From NCBI RefSeq assembly GCF_004011865.1, contig NZ_RKLP01000008.1:1-64000 (forward strand): a stretch of 64,000 nucleotides of DNA. Reading direction: 5' to 3'. A program made the translations under genes and the position numbers. The notes under the pieces were generated by a model. The model ran no database searches. It was given only the letters and a program-made list of their open reading frames with translations, and had not been told where the DNA came from. Positions 55,683-63,626 of this stretch are shown here, piece by piece (within the stretch, counting starts at the first letter, position 1; the number at the start of each line of letters is the position of its first letter). The DNA comes from Prescottella agglutinans. Lineage in GTDB: Bacteria; Actinomycetota; Actinomycetes; Mycobacteriales; Mycobacteriaceae.

Positions 55683-56783
55683 TTACCTCTTCGGGGCGGG
55701 CACGGGCAGTTCCATGCCGCGCTCGGTGAGGACGGTGCGCAGGCGGTCGGGGCGGTCGGTGATGATCCCGTCGACGCCGAGGTCCATCAACGCGTGCATG
55801 GTCTCCGGATCGTTGACGGTCCAGGGGATCACCTTGATGTCGCGGGCGTGCGCCGAGTCGACCATCTCCCTGGTCACGTACAGCGTGAAGTTCGGGTCCG
55901 ACACCTTGCCGCCCTGCGGGGTGCCCTGCACCGGCGAGAAGGCCGAGGCGCCGAACGTGGAGATTGCCGCGATCGCGTCGCCGCCGAAGTCGTCGATGTC
56001 GAGGCCACCGAGCCACGGCGACGCGCCGTCCTTGCCGACCTGCAGGAAGTCGCCGTTGGTGAGCGCGACGGTGGGCACCGACGGCTCGAGTTCGCGGGTG
56101 AGCATCAGGGCGCCCCAGTCGAAGCTCTGGATCGTGACGCGGTCGAGCATGCCGGCGTCGCGGATGGTGCCGAGGACGACGCGGACGAACTGGTCCCGCG
56201 GTGCGGTCTCGGACGGCGCACCGGCCTCCACCTTCGTCTCGATGTTCATCTTCACGTTCGGGGCGTCGTACGACTTCACGAGGTCGAACACCTCGGTCAG
56301 TGTCTGCATCTTCGCGCCCGGAACGGTCTGCTGCTCGGGATGATCCGCGAGCCGCAGCGAACCGCAGTCCATCGTCTTCACCTGTTCGAGCGTCAGGTCC
56401 TTGATGTACTTGCCGACGTACGGGAACTCCGGGTCGCCCGGGGTTGCCGGGGCGGTGTCCTGACACTTCTTGTCGGAGATCTTGCGGTCGTGCGTGACGA
56501 CGGCGATCCCGTCCTCGGTGATCTGGGTGTCGAGTTCGAGCGTGGTGACCCCCATTTCGAGGGCGTTGGCGAACGCCGCGAGGCTGCTCTCGATGTAGAG
56601 GCCCAGCCCGCCGCGGTGCGCCTGGACGTCGAAGGTGGGTTCGGTCAGCGACCCGGTGTCACCCAGCGAACCGGGCCAGTCGAGGCTTCCGGTCGCGGAG
56701 GCGGTGGCCGGGGTGAGGCCTGCGATCGGCACAGCGGCGAAGGAGGCAACGGCAAGAGCGGAAACGGCCCGACGGAAATTCAT
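55683..56783 (-). CDS. Secreted glycerophosphodiester phosphodiesterase
   Basis: 366 residues with a signal peptide (FRRAVSALAVASFAAVPIAG). GDPD TIM-barrel: VQAHRGGLGLYIESSLAAF has the catalytic His-Arg and Glu, LELDTQITEDGIAVVTHD the second His and metal ligands, and VIPWTVNDPETMHALMDLGVDGIITDRP closes the barrel. It releases sn-glycerol-3-phosphate and alcohol from extracellular glycerophosphodiesters. MNFRR 56783 is chosen over ATG 56822, which adds a proline-rich tail before the signal peptide. Confidence 0.9.
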   Translation of the reverse strand: MNFRRAVSALAVASFAAVPIAGLTPATASATGSLDWPGSLGDTGSLTEPTFDVQAHRGGLGLYIESSLAAFANALEMGVTTLELDTQITEDGIAVVTHDRKISDKKCQDTAPATPGDPEFPYVGKYIKDLTLEQVKTMDCGSLRLADHPEQQTVPGAKMQTLTEVFDLVKSYDAPNVKMNIETKVEAGAPSETAPRDQFVRVVLGTIRDAGMLDRVTIQSFDWGALMLTRELEPSVPTVALTNGDFLQVGKDGASPWLGGLDIDDFGGDAIAAISTFGASAFSPVQGTPQGGKVSDPNFTLYVTREMVDSAHARDIKVIPWTVNDPETMHALMDLGVDGIITDRPDRLRTVLTERGMELPVPAPKR

Positions 56784-56890
56784 GTCCGGGACGGTAGGAG
56801 GCGGCGGTGGCCGGGCAGCCATCAGTAGGTAAATGAAAAGTAATGACTGAGACTATTCTCCGGGTGCTGCCGCCCCGGCATCATGGGTTC

Positions 56891-57346
56891 ATGATCATCG
56901 AGAGGGCTTCCGTGGTCGACGGCCCGGCAGATCGGGTCTGGGCGCGGGTGGTGACTCCGGAGGGCATCAACGACGAGATGCGGCCGTGGATGACGATGAG
57001 CATCCCGCGCGGGCTGGGCGCGGTGAACATCGATACCGTCCCGGTCGCGGTGCCGCTCGGTCGGGCCTGGTTGCGTCTTCTCGGCGTCGTGCCGTTCGAC
57101 TACGACGCCCTGACGATCGCCGAACTCGAACCGGGACAACGCTTCCACGAGAAGTCGACGATGATGAGCATGCGACGCTGGGAGCATGAACGCACCCTCA
57201 CGCCCGTCGGCGCCGACCGCACCACCGTCCACGACCGGATCACGTTCGAGCCGCGACTCGCCGCCCTGACACCCGTGATGACGGTGATCGTTCGGTCCTT
57301 CTTCGCGCACCGGCACCGACGGCTGGCGCGCCACTTCGCGTCCTGA
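56891..57346 (+). CDS. SRPBCC/polyketide-cyclase-like protein
   Basis: 151 residues. The helix-grip entry is IIERASVVDGPADRVWARVV, followed by beta strands and a C-terminal amphipathic helix (VRSFFAHRHRRLARHF). A hydrophobic-ligand-binding or aromatase-like role is the usual reading. ATG 56843 would add 16 residues; I prefer 56891 since the fold starts there. It is 21 bp before the aldose-epimerase-like gene. Confidence 0.72.
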   Translation: MIIERASVVDGPADRVWARVVTPEGINDEMRPWMTMSIPRGLGAVNIDTVPVAVPLGRAWLRLLGVVPFDYDALTIAELEPGQRFHEKSTMMSMRRWEHERTLTPVGADRTTVHDRITFEPRLAALTPVMTVIVRSFFAHRHRRLARHFAS

Positions 57347-57367
57347 AATATCGAGGCTGAAATCGAG

Positions 57368-58171
57368 ATGAACGAAAACGGCAACCTCACTCTGGAAGCC
57401 GGCGATGTCCGCGTCGGGATCTCGCCACGGCAGGGTGGCACGATCACGAGCCTCGTCGTCGGCGAGACCGAGGTACTCAGGCAAGGCGACCGATACGGGT
57501 GTTTCCCCATGGCGCCGTGGTGTGGGCGAATGGGCAATGGGCAGTTGTCCGTCGACTCGGTGACACATCACTTCCCGATCGATGCGGCTCCCCACGCCAT
57601 CCACGGCACGGTACGTGACGGTGCTTGGGAAGTGGCCGACGTATCCGGCACACACGCGACGTTGTTGCAGGCGTTGGCCCCGCCTTGGCCGTTCGCGGGT
57701 CGGGTGGTCCAGAAGTTCAGCCTGACCGAGGACTTCCTCGATCTGTCCATGGAGGTGACGTCCGAAGCGGATCACTTTCCCGCCCAGGTCGGGTGGCACC
57801 CGTGGTTCACACGCCTCCTGCGTGGCGACACCGAGCCCGTACGGATCGATTTCGCACCTGACTGGCAAGAGCTGCGCGGGTCGGACTACCTTCCGTCGGG
57901 CACACGGATCCCCCCTCGAACGGGACCGTGGGACGACTGCTTCGGGATGGTCGACGGCGTGCGTGTGGTGCTGACGTGGCCGAGCGTGCTCCGGTTGGAA
58001 GTTCGGAGCCCCGAGCGGTGGGTGGTGGTCTACGACATGGAGGCCGACGCCGTCTGCGTCGAGCCGCAAACGGGGCCACCCAACGGGGTCAACACGATGC
58101 CGCGACTCGTGACGCCGGAATCCCCCCTCGTCGCCAACTGCCGGTGGACGTGGGAGCGTCTCCAGCGGTAG
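57368..58171 (+). CDS. Aldose 1-epimerase-family protein
   Basis: 267 residues, galactose-mutarotase-like beta-sandwich. It has GGTITSLVVGETEVLR, MAPWCGRMGNGQLS, HAIHGTVRDGAWEV with the catalytic His, HFPAQVGWHPWFTRLL with the second His, and EPQTGPPNG with the catalytic Glu. It interconverts sugar anomers. ATG start; the SRPBCC gene precedes it by 21 bp. Confidence 0.87.
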   Translation: MNENGNLTLEAGDVRVGISPRQGGTITSLVVGETEVLRQGDRYGCFPMAPWCGRMGNGQLSVDSVTHHFPIDAAPHAIHGTVRDGAWEVADVSGTHATLLQALAPPWPFAGRVVQKFSLTEDFLDLSMEVTSEADHFPAQVGWHPWFTRLLRGDTEPVRIDFAPDWQELRGSDYLPSGTRIPPRTGPWDDCFGMVDGVRVVLTWPSVLRLEVRSPERWVVVYDMEADAVCVEPQTGPPNGVNTMPRLVTPESPLVANCRWTWERLQR

Positions 58172-58291
58172 CCGTCGAGCATCGGCGCCGGCGATTGCGG
58201 CGGCACTTCGCGTCGGAGGTAGCGTGCACGCCACCCCGAGACGGTCGCGCGGGCTACTGCCCTTCCCGACGCGGTGCCGTGGAGTGGAGGC

Positions 58292-59164
58292 ATGACAACT
58301 GCACCGTCCGTTCCGTCGCCGGCCGCCGTCCGCGACGATTCCGTGCGCAGGCGCGGAATCGGCTGGTTCCTCGTCCTCGCGTTCGGGGCGTCCTGGATTC
58401 CGTGGGTGATCGTCTGGGCCGCCGGATACTCGCTCGACGATCCCGTCGTCCAACTCCTCACCGCGGCGTTCGTGCCCGCCCTTGCCGCGATCGTGACGCG
58501 ACGGTGGATCACCCGCGAGGGGTTCGCCGATGCGGGGCTGCGGCCCCGGCTGTCGACGGCGTGGTCGTCGTACCTGATCGCCGCGCTGCTGCCCGTCGGC
58601 GTCCTCGCTATCGCGTTGGCGGCGGCGGCGATGACGGGGATGTGGGACGTCGCCGCATGGCAATTCGGGCGGGACGACCTCGTGTTCGTGGCGATCGCGC
58701 TGGTGATCCCCGTGGTGGCCGCGCCCGTGTTCTGGGGCGAGGAGTTCGGCTGGACCGCCTATCTGCGGGATCGCCTCGTGCCGGGCCGGCCGGTCGCAAC
58801 GACGTTCGCGACCGGCCTGATCTGGGGTGTGTGGCACTGGCCGCTGCCGTGGGTGGGCTACTTCGGTGCCGGTGGCACCGCCACCGACGCGGTCGTGGCG
58901 ATGCTGATGTGGCTGCCGCTGTCGGTGCTGCTGGAATTCGTGATCGGCTGGCTGTGGACTCGCGGTGGTTCGGTGTGGCCGCCGGCGATCCTGCACGGCG
59001 GCAGCAACCTGGTGGTGGCCGTGGGTCTCGGGCGTTTCGTGGAACCGGGCGCCCACAGCAGTGCCGTTACCCTCCTCATGTGCGCTGCCTACCTTCCCGT
59101 CGTCGCCTGCATCGTGGCGGCGTCGACGGTGGCCGGGCGCAGGCAGACGGGGGCGCAGCGGTGA
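58292..59164 (+). CDS. CPBP-family intramembrane metalloprotease
   Basis: 290 residues with about eight helices. The Abi/CPBP motifs are present: motif 1 WGEEFGWTAYLRDRL (Glu-Glu and Arg), motif 2 IWGVWHWPL (His) and motif 3 with HGGSN (His/Asn). Relatives process prenylated or signal peptides and some give bacteriocin self-protection. ATG 58292 is close to GTGGAGG. It overlaps the histidine kinase by GTGA, so it is part of a protease-kinase-regulator operon. Confidence 0.88.
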   Translation: MTTAPSVPSPAAVRDDSVRRRGIGWFLVLAFGASWIPWVIVWAAGYSLDDPVVQLLTAAFVPALAAIVTRRWITREGFADAGLRPRLSTAWSSYLIAALLPVGVLAIALAAAAMTGMWDVAAWQFGRDDLVFVAIALVIPVVAAPVFWGEEFGWTAYLRDRLVPGRPVATTFATGLIWGVWHWPLPWVGYFGAGGTATDAVVAMLMWLPLSVLLEFVIGWLWTRGGSVWPPAILHGGSNLVVAVGLGRFVEPGAHSSAVTLLMCAAYLPVVACIVAASTVAGRRQTGAQR

Positions 59165-60372
59165 CGGCGAGCGTGTCGGCGGCAATGCGGTCGGGCCCGC
59201 GATACCTCGGCACTCTGTGGCCCTGGCGGGCGCTCGCGTGCCTCGTCGTCGCGGGCATCCTCTCGTGCGCCACGGTGATCGGCATCGTCCCGATCCTGAT
59301 GTTGGGGCTGACGCGCCGACTGCGGACGGCGCTGTGGGAGCCGATGCTGCGAGCGCACTGCGCACGGCTGAGCCTGATCGATCCGGCGGTCGCGGCAGCC
59401 GCGGACGCCGAGGTGCGGGCAGCCGCGGACGAGGAGCGCCTGCCCACCGTGCGGCACGTCGCGTACGTTCTGGGCGCGGCGATCTCCGGCGGCGTCGCCT
59501 CGCTCCTGGCGGTCTTCGGGGTCACCGTCGTCGGCATGCTTCTCGCCGCGCCCCTGGTCATCCGCGACGACTACTTCGACCTCGGCGCGTGGACCATCGA
59601 AACCAGTTCGGGTGCTTGGGGTCTGGCGCTGGCCGGCTTGGTGTTCGCGGTGCTGCTGCTGACGGTCGTCGGCGGTTGGGCGACGTGCGAGTCGTCGATG
59701 GCCCGACGCCTCCTCGGGTTCGGCGCCGACCCGTGGCGTCTCGAAGCGGCCCGTCTCGAGACGTCCCGGTCCGGGCTGCTCGACGCCGAGGGATCCGAGC
59801 GGGCGCTGCTCGAATCGGAACTGCACGACCGGGTCCAGCACCGGCTGGTAGCCCTGTCGATGACCCTCGGGTTGGCGGAAGCCTCCGACGCGGACGGTCC
59901 GACGGGCCGGTTGGCCGCCGACGCGCACCGTCAGGTGGACGAGACGCTCGCGGAACTGCGAGCCGTGCTGCGCGGGTACTCCCCGCGGGCGCTGATCGAA
60001 CGCGGACTCGCGCCGGCCCTCGCGGATCTGGTCGCGGACGTCCCGCTCGACGTCGATGTCGCGCTCGACGGGGTGGCCGGACAAGAGGACCGACTGCCCG
60101 CGCCCGTCGAGCACATGTCGTACGTGCTCGTCTCGGAGGCGCTGACGAACGCCGTTCGGCACGCGCAGGCGCGGCACGTCACCGTGCGCGGCGATCGCGT
60201 CGGGGACATGTGGCTGCTGAGCGTCACCGACGACGGCGTGGGCGGCGCGCACCCGTCCGCCGGTGGCGGCCTCGACCGACTGCGCAGTCGCCTCGGCGCC
60301 CTGGATGGAACCCTCACTGTGACAAGCCCCGTCGGGGGCCCGACGACGATCGGAATGGAGTGCCCGGTGTGA
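59161..60372 (+). CDS. Two-component sensor histidine kinase (NarL-type partner)
   Basis: 403 residues. About four membrane helices in residues 1-190 form the sensor. The dimerisation/phosphoacceptor HisKA_3 motif is LESELHDRVQHRLVALSM, with the His about residue 223. The ATPase domain has VSEALTNAVRHAQA (N box) and DDGVGGAHPSAGGGL (G box). No extracellular domain is visible, so the membrane part may sense the signal. GTG start inside the protease stop; overlaps the regulator by GTGA. Confidence 0.88.
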   Translation: MTASVSAAMRSGPRYLGTLWPWRALACLVVAGILSCATVIGIVPILMLGLTRRLRTALWEPMLRAHCARLSLIDPAVAAAADAEVRAAADEERLPTVRHVAYVLGAAISGGVASLLAVFGVTVVGMLLAAPLVIRDDYFDLGAWTIETSSGAWGLALAGLVFAVLLLTVVGGWATCESSMARRLLGFGADPWRLEAARLETSRSGLLDAEGSERALLESELHDRVQHRLVALSMTLGLAEASDADGPTGRLAADAHRQVDETLAELRAVLRGYSPRALIERGLAPALADLVADVPLDVDVALDGVAGQEDRLPAPVEHMSYVLVSEALTNAVRHAQARHVTVRGDRVGDMWLLSVTDDGVGGAHPSAGGGLDRLRSRLGALDGTLTVTSPVGGPTTIGMECPV

Positions 60373-61034
60373 CGTCGACCGATCGGCCGCTCCGGATCGT
60401 GCTCGCGGAGGACAGCCCTCTGCTGCGCGTCGGCGTGGAGAGCGTGCTCGCCTCCGCCGGGCACGACGTGTGCGCCGCGGTCGGGGATGCCCCGACACTC
60501 CTGGACGCCTGGGATGCCTACCGGCCGGACCTGGTGGTCACCGACGTCAGGATGCCGCCGACCAACACGGACGACGGGCTGCGGGCCGCGGCCACCCTCC
60601 GGCAACGGGAGCCGACGCTGCCCATCGTCGTTCTGTCGCAGTACGTCTCGGTGGCGTATCTGGACGAGCTGTTGGGCGACGACACTGCGGGCGGGGTGGG
60701 ATATCTGTTGAAGGAACGGGTCGGGCACGTCCGCCAGTTCCTCGAGGCAGTGGGCCGGGTGGCGCGGGGCGAGACGATCATCGACCCGGACGTCGTGCGG
60801 GCACTCGTCGCCGCGACGAGGAGTCGTGGACCGCTCGCGGCGCTCACGCCCCGCGAGCGGGAAGTTCTCGCGCTGGTCGCCGAGGGGTGCACCAACTCCG
60901 GTATCGCGCAGCGGCTGACGGTGTCCGAGGCCGCCGTGCGCAAGCACATCGGGTCCATCTTCTCGAAGCTGCCGCTGGAGGACGGCGATCGGCGCGTGCA
61001 GGCGACGCTCGTCTACCTGCGCTCACTCGGGTGA
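60369..61034 (+). CDS. NarL/LuxR-type response regulator
   Basis: 221 residues. Receiver: VLAEDSPLLRVG (acidic pair), VVTDVRMPP (phospho-Asp), SQY and GYLLKERV (conserved Lys). Output: LTPREREVLALVAEGCTNSG and EAAVRKHIGSIFSKL, a LuxR helix-turn-helix. GTG start overlapping the kinase stop by GTGA. Probably controls its own operon and others. Confidence 0.92.
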   Translation: MTSTDRPLRIVLAEDSPLLRVGVESVLASAGHDVCAAVGDAPTLLDAWDAYRPDLVVTDVRMPPTNTDDGLRAAATLRQREPTLPIVVLSQYVSVAYLDELLGDDTAGGVGYLLKERVGHVRQFLEAVGRVARGETIIDPDVVRALVAATRSRGPLAALTPREREVLALVAEGCTNSGIAQRLTVSEAAVRKHIGSIFSKLPLEDGDRRVQATLVYLRSLG

Positions 61035-61056
61035 CGGCCCGGCGTCCACCCGCTCG

Positions 61057-61887
61057 TCAGTCCGACATCCCCGTCCGCCACGACGGATGCTTCGGTACCC
61101 AACCGAGCTTGCGGGCCTTGGCATTCGACGCCCCGCGTCCGTGCCCGGGGCCGAGGCCGGTCGGCTCCTGCGCACCCACCCAGCGGCAGAACGTCGGCAG
61201 CCACTCGGCCGGTCCGGCCGGTTCGTCGTCGACGACGTTGACGATCCCGGCGGGCCAGTCGAGCGCGGCGGCGGTGGGCGCGACGGTGTCCGCGATGTGC
61301 AGGAAGCTCTCGATGCCGTTCCCGGCGAACACCCCGTCGCGGGCGGCGCGCCCGAACTCGCCGTCGGGCGAGTACCACGTGCCGGGGCCGTACAGCTTGC
61401 CGTAGCGCAGGATCACGTGATTCGGGATCTCCGTCGACGTGTGCTCCATCGCGACCACCCCCTCGACGGTGCGCGCGCCCGGTCCGGTGGCCTCGCGCAG
61501 CGGCACCGTCTCGTCGGCGAGACCCTCGCCGTCGGCGTACAGCCACGCGATGCTCTGGGTGACGATCCGCTCCACGCCGTACCGGTGCATCGCGTCGACG
61601 AGGTTGCGGGTGCCGACGATTCGCAGCTCCGCGTTGGCCTCGAGATCGACCCCGGCCAGGTCGGTGAGCTGGTGGATCACCGCGTCGGGCCGCGCCTCGG
61701 CCACCGCGTGCTCCACCGACGCGAGGTCGAACGCGTCCATCCGGACCACGGTGGCCCCGGCGTCGCGCAGTTCGGGACGCGAATCCGGGTTGCGTGAGGT
61801 GCCGACCACCTGGTGCCCCTGGGCGATCAGTTCGCGGGTGAGCGGCAGTCCGACGACGCCCCCGGCGCCGGCGACGAGGATCCTCAT
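61057..61887 (-). CDS. NAD-dependent epimerase/dehydratase (extended SDR)
   Basis: 276 residues. MRILVAGAGGVVGLPLTREL is the nucleotide-binding start and RYGKLYGPG a typical extended-SDR element. The usual YxxxK reads differently (QSIAWLYADGEG then GVVAMEHTS), so the catalytic Tyr-Lys pair is not obvious and the enzyme may be atypical. Start ATG 61887. Convergent with the response regulator. Confidence 0.78.
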   Translation of the reverse strand: MRILVAGAGGVVGLPLTRELIAQGHQVVGTSRNPDSRPELRDAGATVVRMDAFDLASVEHAVAEARPDAVIHQLTDLAGVDLEANAELRIVGTRNLVDAMHRYGVERIVTQSIAWLYADGEGLADETVPLREATGPGARTVEGVVAMEHTSTEIPNHVILRYGKLYGPGTWYSPDGEFGRAARDGVFAGNGIESFLHIADTVAPTAAALDWPAGIVNVVDDEPAGPAEWLPTFCRWVGAQEPTGLGPGHGRGASNAKARKLGWVPKHPSWRTGMSD

Positions 61888-62009
61888 GCCCGGGAGCGTA
61901 TCTGTAGCGGATCGCGGAATTGCCGATTCTTCTCGCAGCGATGTGATAACAATTGCGGCCGTACAGGTCTCTGTATTCCGAGAGTTTTTCACGCTGAGGA
62001 GTTCTCATT

Positions 62010-63047
62010 CTGAATCGTCGAGTCGGCGTAGCCATCAAGGGCTTCGCAACAGCCGCTTTGCTCATCGCCGGCGTGATCGCCGCTCCGGCGACCGCGTCCG
62101 CCCAGGAATCATCTCCGGCCGAGCCGGCAAGGAAGGTGAATGATTGGACGTGCAGTCTCACTCCGGAACACCCCCGCCCGGTTGTCCTCGCGCACGGCAC
62201 GGGAATGAGCTGGACGGACGCCTTTGGCGAACCGGGTAGCGCGACTAACGACGCCGGACTTGCAAAGGAATTGTTGGCAGCCGGCTACTGCGTCTACGCC
62301 GAGAATTACGGCGGCACCAGCTATGCCGGTTTGCCCGGGATCACCGGGATCACATGGGGGAACGACAACATCGGCCGCTCGGCCAAGCAAGCGGCGACGT
62401 TCGTCGACACCGTCCTCGCCCGCACCAACAGCTCCCAGGTCGACATCGTGGCGCACTCGCAGGGCGGCACGATGGCCCGGCAGTACCTCCGCTTCGAAGG
62501 CGGAGCCAATCCGAACAATCCTGCGCTCAACAAGGTGCACACGCTGGTCATGGTCGCGCCCTCCACTCACGGCTCGACCCTCGAGGACTTTGAAGTCGTG
62601 GATCAGAATGGTCTTTTGGTAACGCTCGATGTACAGCAGGCGTTCGACACCCGGTATCCCACGTGGTTGGGGGAGACGGTCCGATACGCCGCCGCAGTGG
62701 CCGACCCGACGGTCGGCCCGGCCGTGTACCAGCAGTTCGTGGGCTCGAAGTTCCTCGCGACCCTCAACGCCGGCAGCGAGACGCTTCCGGGTGTCCATTA
62801 CACCGTCATCGCATCCAATCTCTGGAAGGGCAAGCAAAACGATGGGATTATCACGCCGAAGTGGGACCAGTCGTTCCTGAAGGTCGCTGCCGGTGACCCG
62901 TTCGTAGAGAACATCACGGTCCAGGACGCGTGCCCTGGCCTCCCTCTCAGTCACACCAGTGGGCTGCTCAACCACCCGGCCCCGCAGTTCCTCGTCAAGA
63001 AGGCACTCGATCCGACCCTCGGAGGCACGCCGCCCTGCGCGGGCTGA
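62010..63047 (+). CDS. Secreted lipase/esterase with a non-standard start codon
   Basis: 345 residues, class-2-type lipase: VVLAHGTGMSW, DIVAHSQGGTMARQYLRFE with the nucleophile Ser, and VIASNLWKGKQNDGI near the acid. A complete signal peptide requires translation from upstream of any ATG/GTG: residues NRRVGVAIKGFATAALLIAG lie directly after CTG 62010. GAGGAG is eight bases before that CTG (five before an ATT codon at 62007). TTG 62058 would leave a signal peptide without its basic N-region. CTG is the best start, or the ATG has mutated. Confidence 0.75.
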   Translation: MNRRVGVAIKGFATAALLIAGVIAAPATASAQESSPAEPARKVNDWTCSLTPEHPRPVVLAHGTGMSWTDAFGEPGSATNDAGLAKELLAAGYCVYAENYGGTSYAGLPGITGITWGNDNIGRSAKQAATFVDTVLARTNSSQVDIVAHSQGGTMARQYLRFEGGANPNNPALNKVHTLVMVAPSTHGSTLEDFEVVDQNGLLVTLDVQQAFDTRYPTWLGETVRYAAAVADPTVGPAVYQQFVGSKFLATLNAGSETLPGVHYTVIASNLWKGKQNDGIITPKWDQSFLKVAAGDPFVENITVQDACPGLPLSHTSGLLNHPAPQFLVKKALDPTLGGTPPCAG

Positions 63048-63109
63048 CGCCACTACGGACGCCGCCGCGACTGAGCGCGCGCTCCAACCGATTCGAGACC
63101 GCTGGGGTT

Positions 63110-63157
63110 CAAGGGCACTGCGACACATCCTCGACCGAGAGTGTTGCAGTGCCCTTG
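63110..63157. repeat. Inverted repeat after the lipase gene
   Basis: CAAGGGCACTGCGACAC and GTGTTGCAGTGCCCTTG, 16 of 17 bases matched, 14-base loop. It may end the lipase transcript or be an end of the IS30-like remnant that follows, since that reading frame starts inside the right arm. Confidence 0.55.
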
Positions 63158-63612
63158 CCCGCGTTGCATTCGGTGTCATGTGCGTTCTGGAAGCTGGTCG
63201 CCGAGGGCACACCGCCCTCGGCGGCCGGACTCATTGTCGGTGTTTCGGACTCGACGGGGCCGCAGTGGTTCAGTGACGCCGGCGAGCTGCACGTGAGCGG
63301 GCCGCGTCGGCGATCCGCCGCGAGACAGCCGCTCAGGAATGGCGCAACACCCCGCATCGCGATGGACACCGGCCTCGAGGTCTACTTCTGCGACCCGCAC
63401 TCGCGATGACAGCGAGGCTTCAACGAGACACCAACGGCATGATATGCCAAGGTTTTTCGAAAGGCACCGACCTATCGGTGTTCCCTTCCGGATGCTTCGA
63501 CCACGTCGCCCTCGAACTGAACGCCCTCCTACACGCGCGCCACGGATTCATGCCACCCGCCCGAGTCCTCGACGAGCTCCTGTCACACTCGTCCGCTTTG
63601 CAGCGACTGGTT
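63143..63612 (+). pseudogene. IS30-family transposase remnant
   Basis: Two pieces of an IS30-type transposase. Frame 1 (63143-63409): CAFWKLVAEGTPPSAAGLIV with GVSDSTGPQWFSDAGE, the N-terminal HTH, then after a large internal deletion AMDTGLEVYFCDPHS, which meets a stop. Frame 2 (from about 63436): GFSKGTDLSVFPSG, CFDHVALELNALLHARHGF and PARVLDELLSHSS, the C-terminal end of IS30 proteins. The frame shift, stops and missing catalytic core show it is dead. No intact ends are seen apart from the nearby inverted repeat. Confidence 0.8.
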
Positions 63613-63626
63613 GAATCCGCCCTGCA

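Noticed and set aside
56822-59365. 847-residue minus-strand open frame
   Set aside because: Antisense to the SRPBCC, epimerase and protease genes, all of which have clear motifs.
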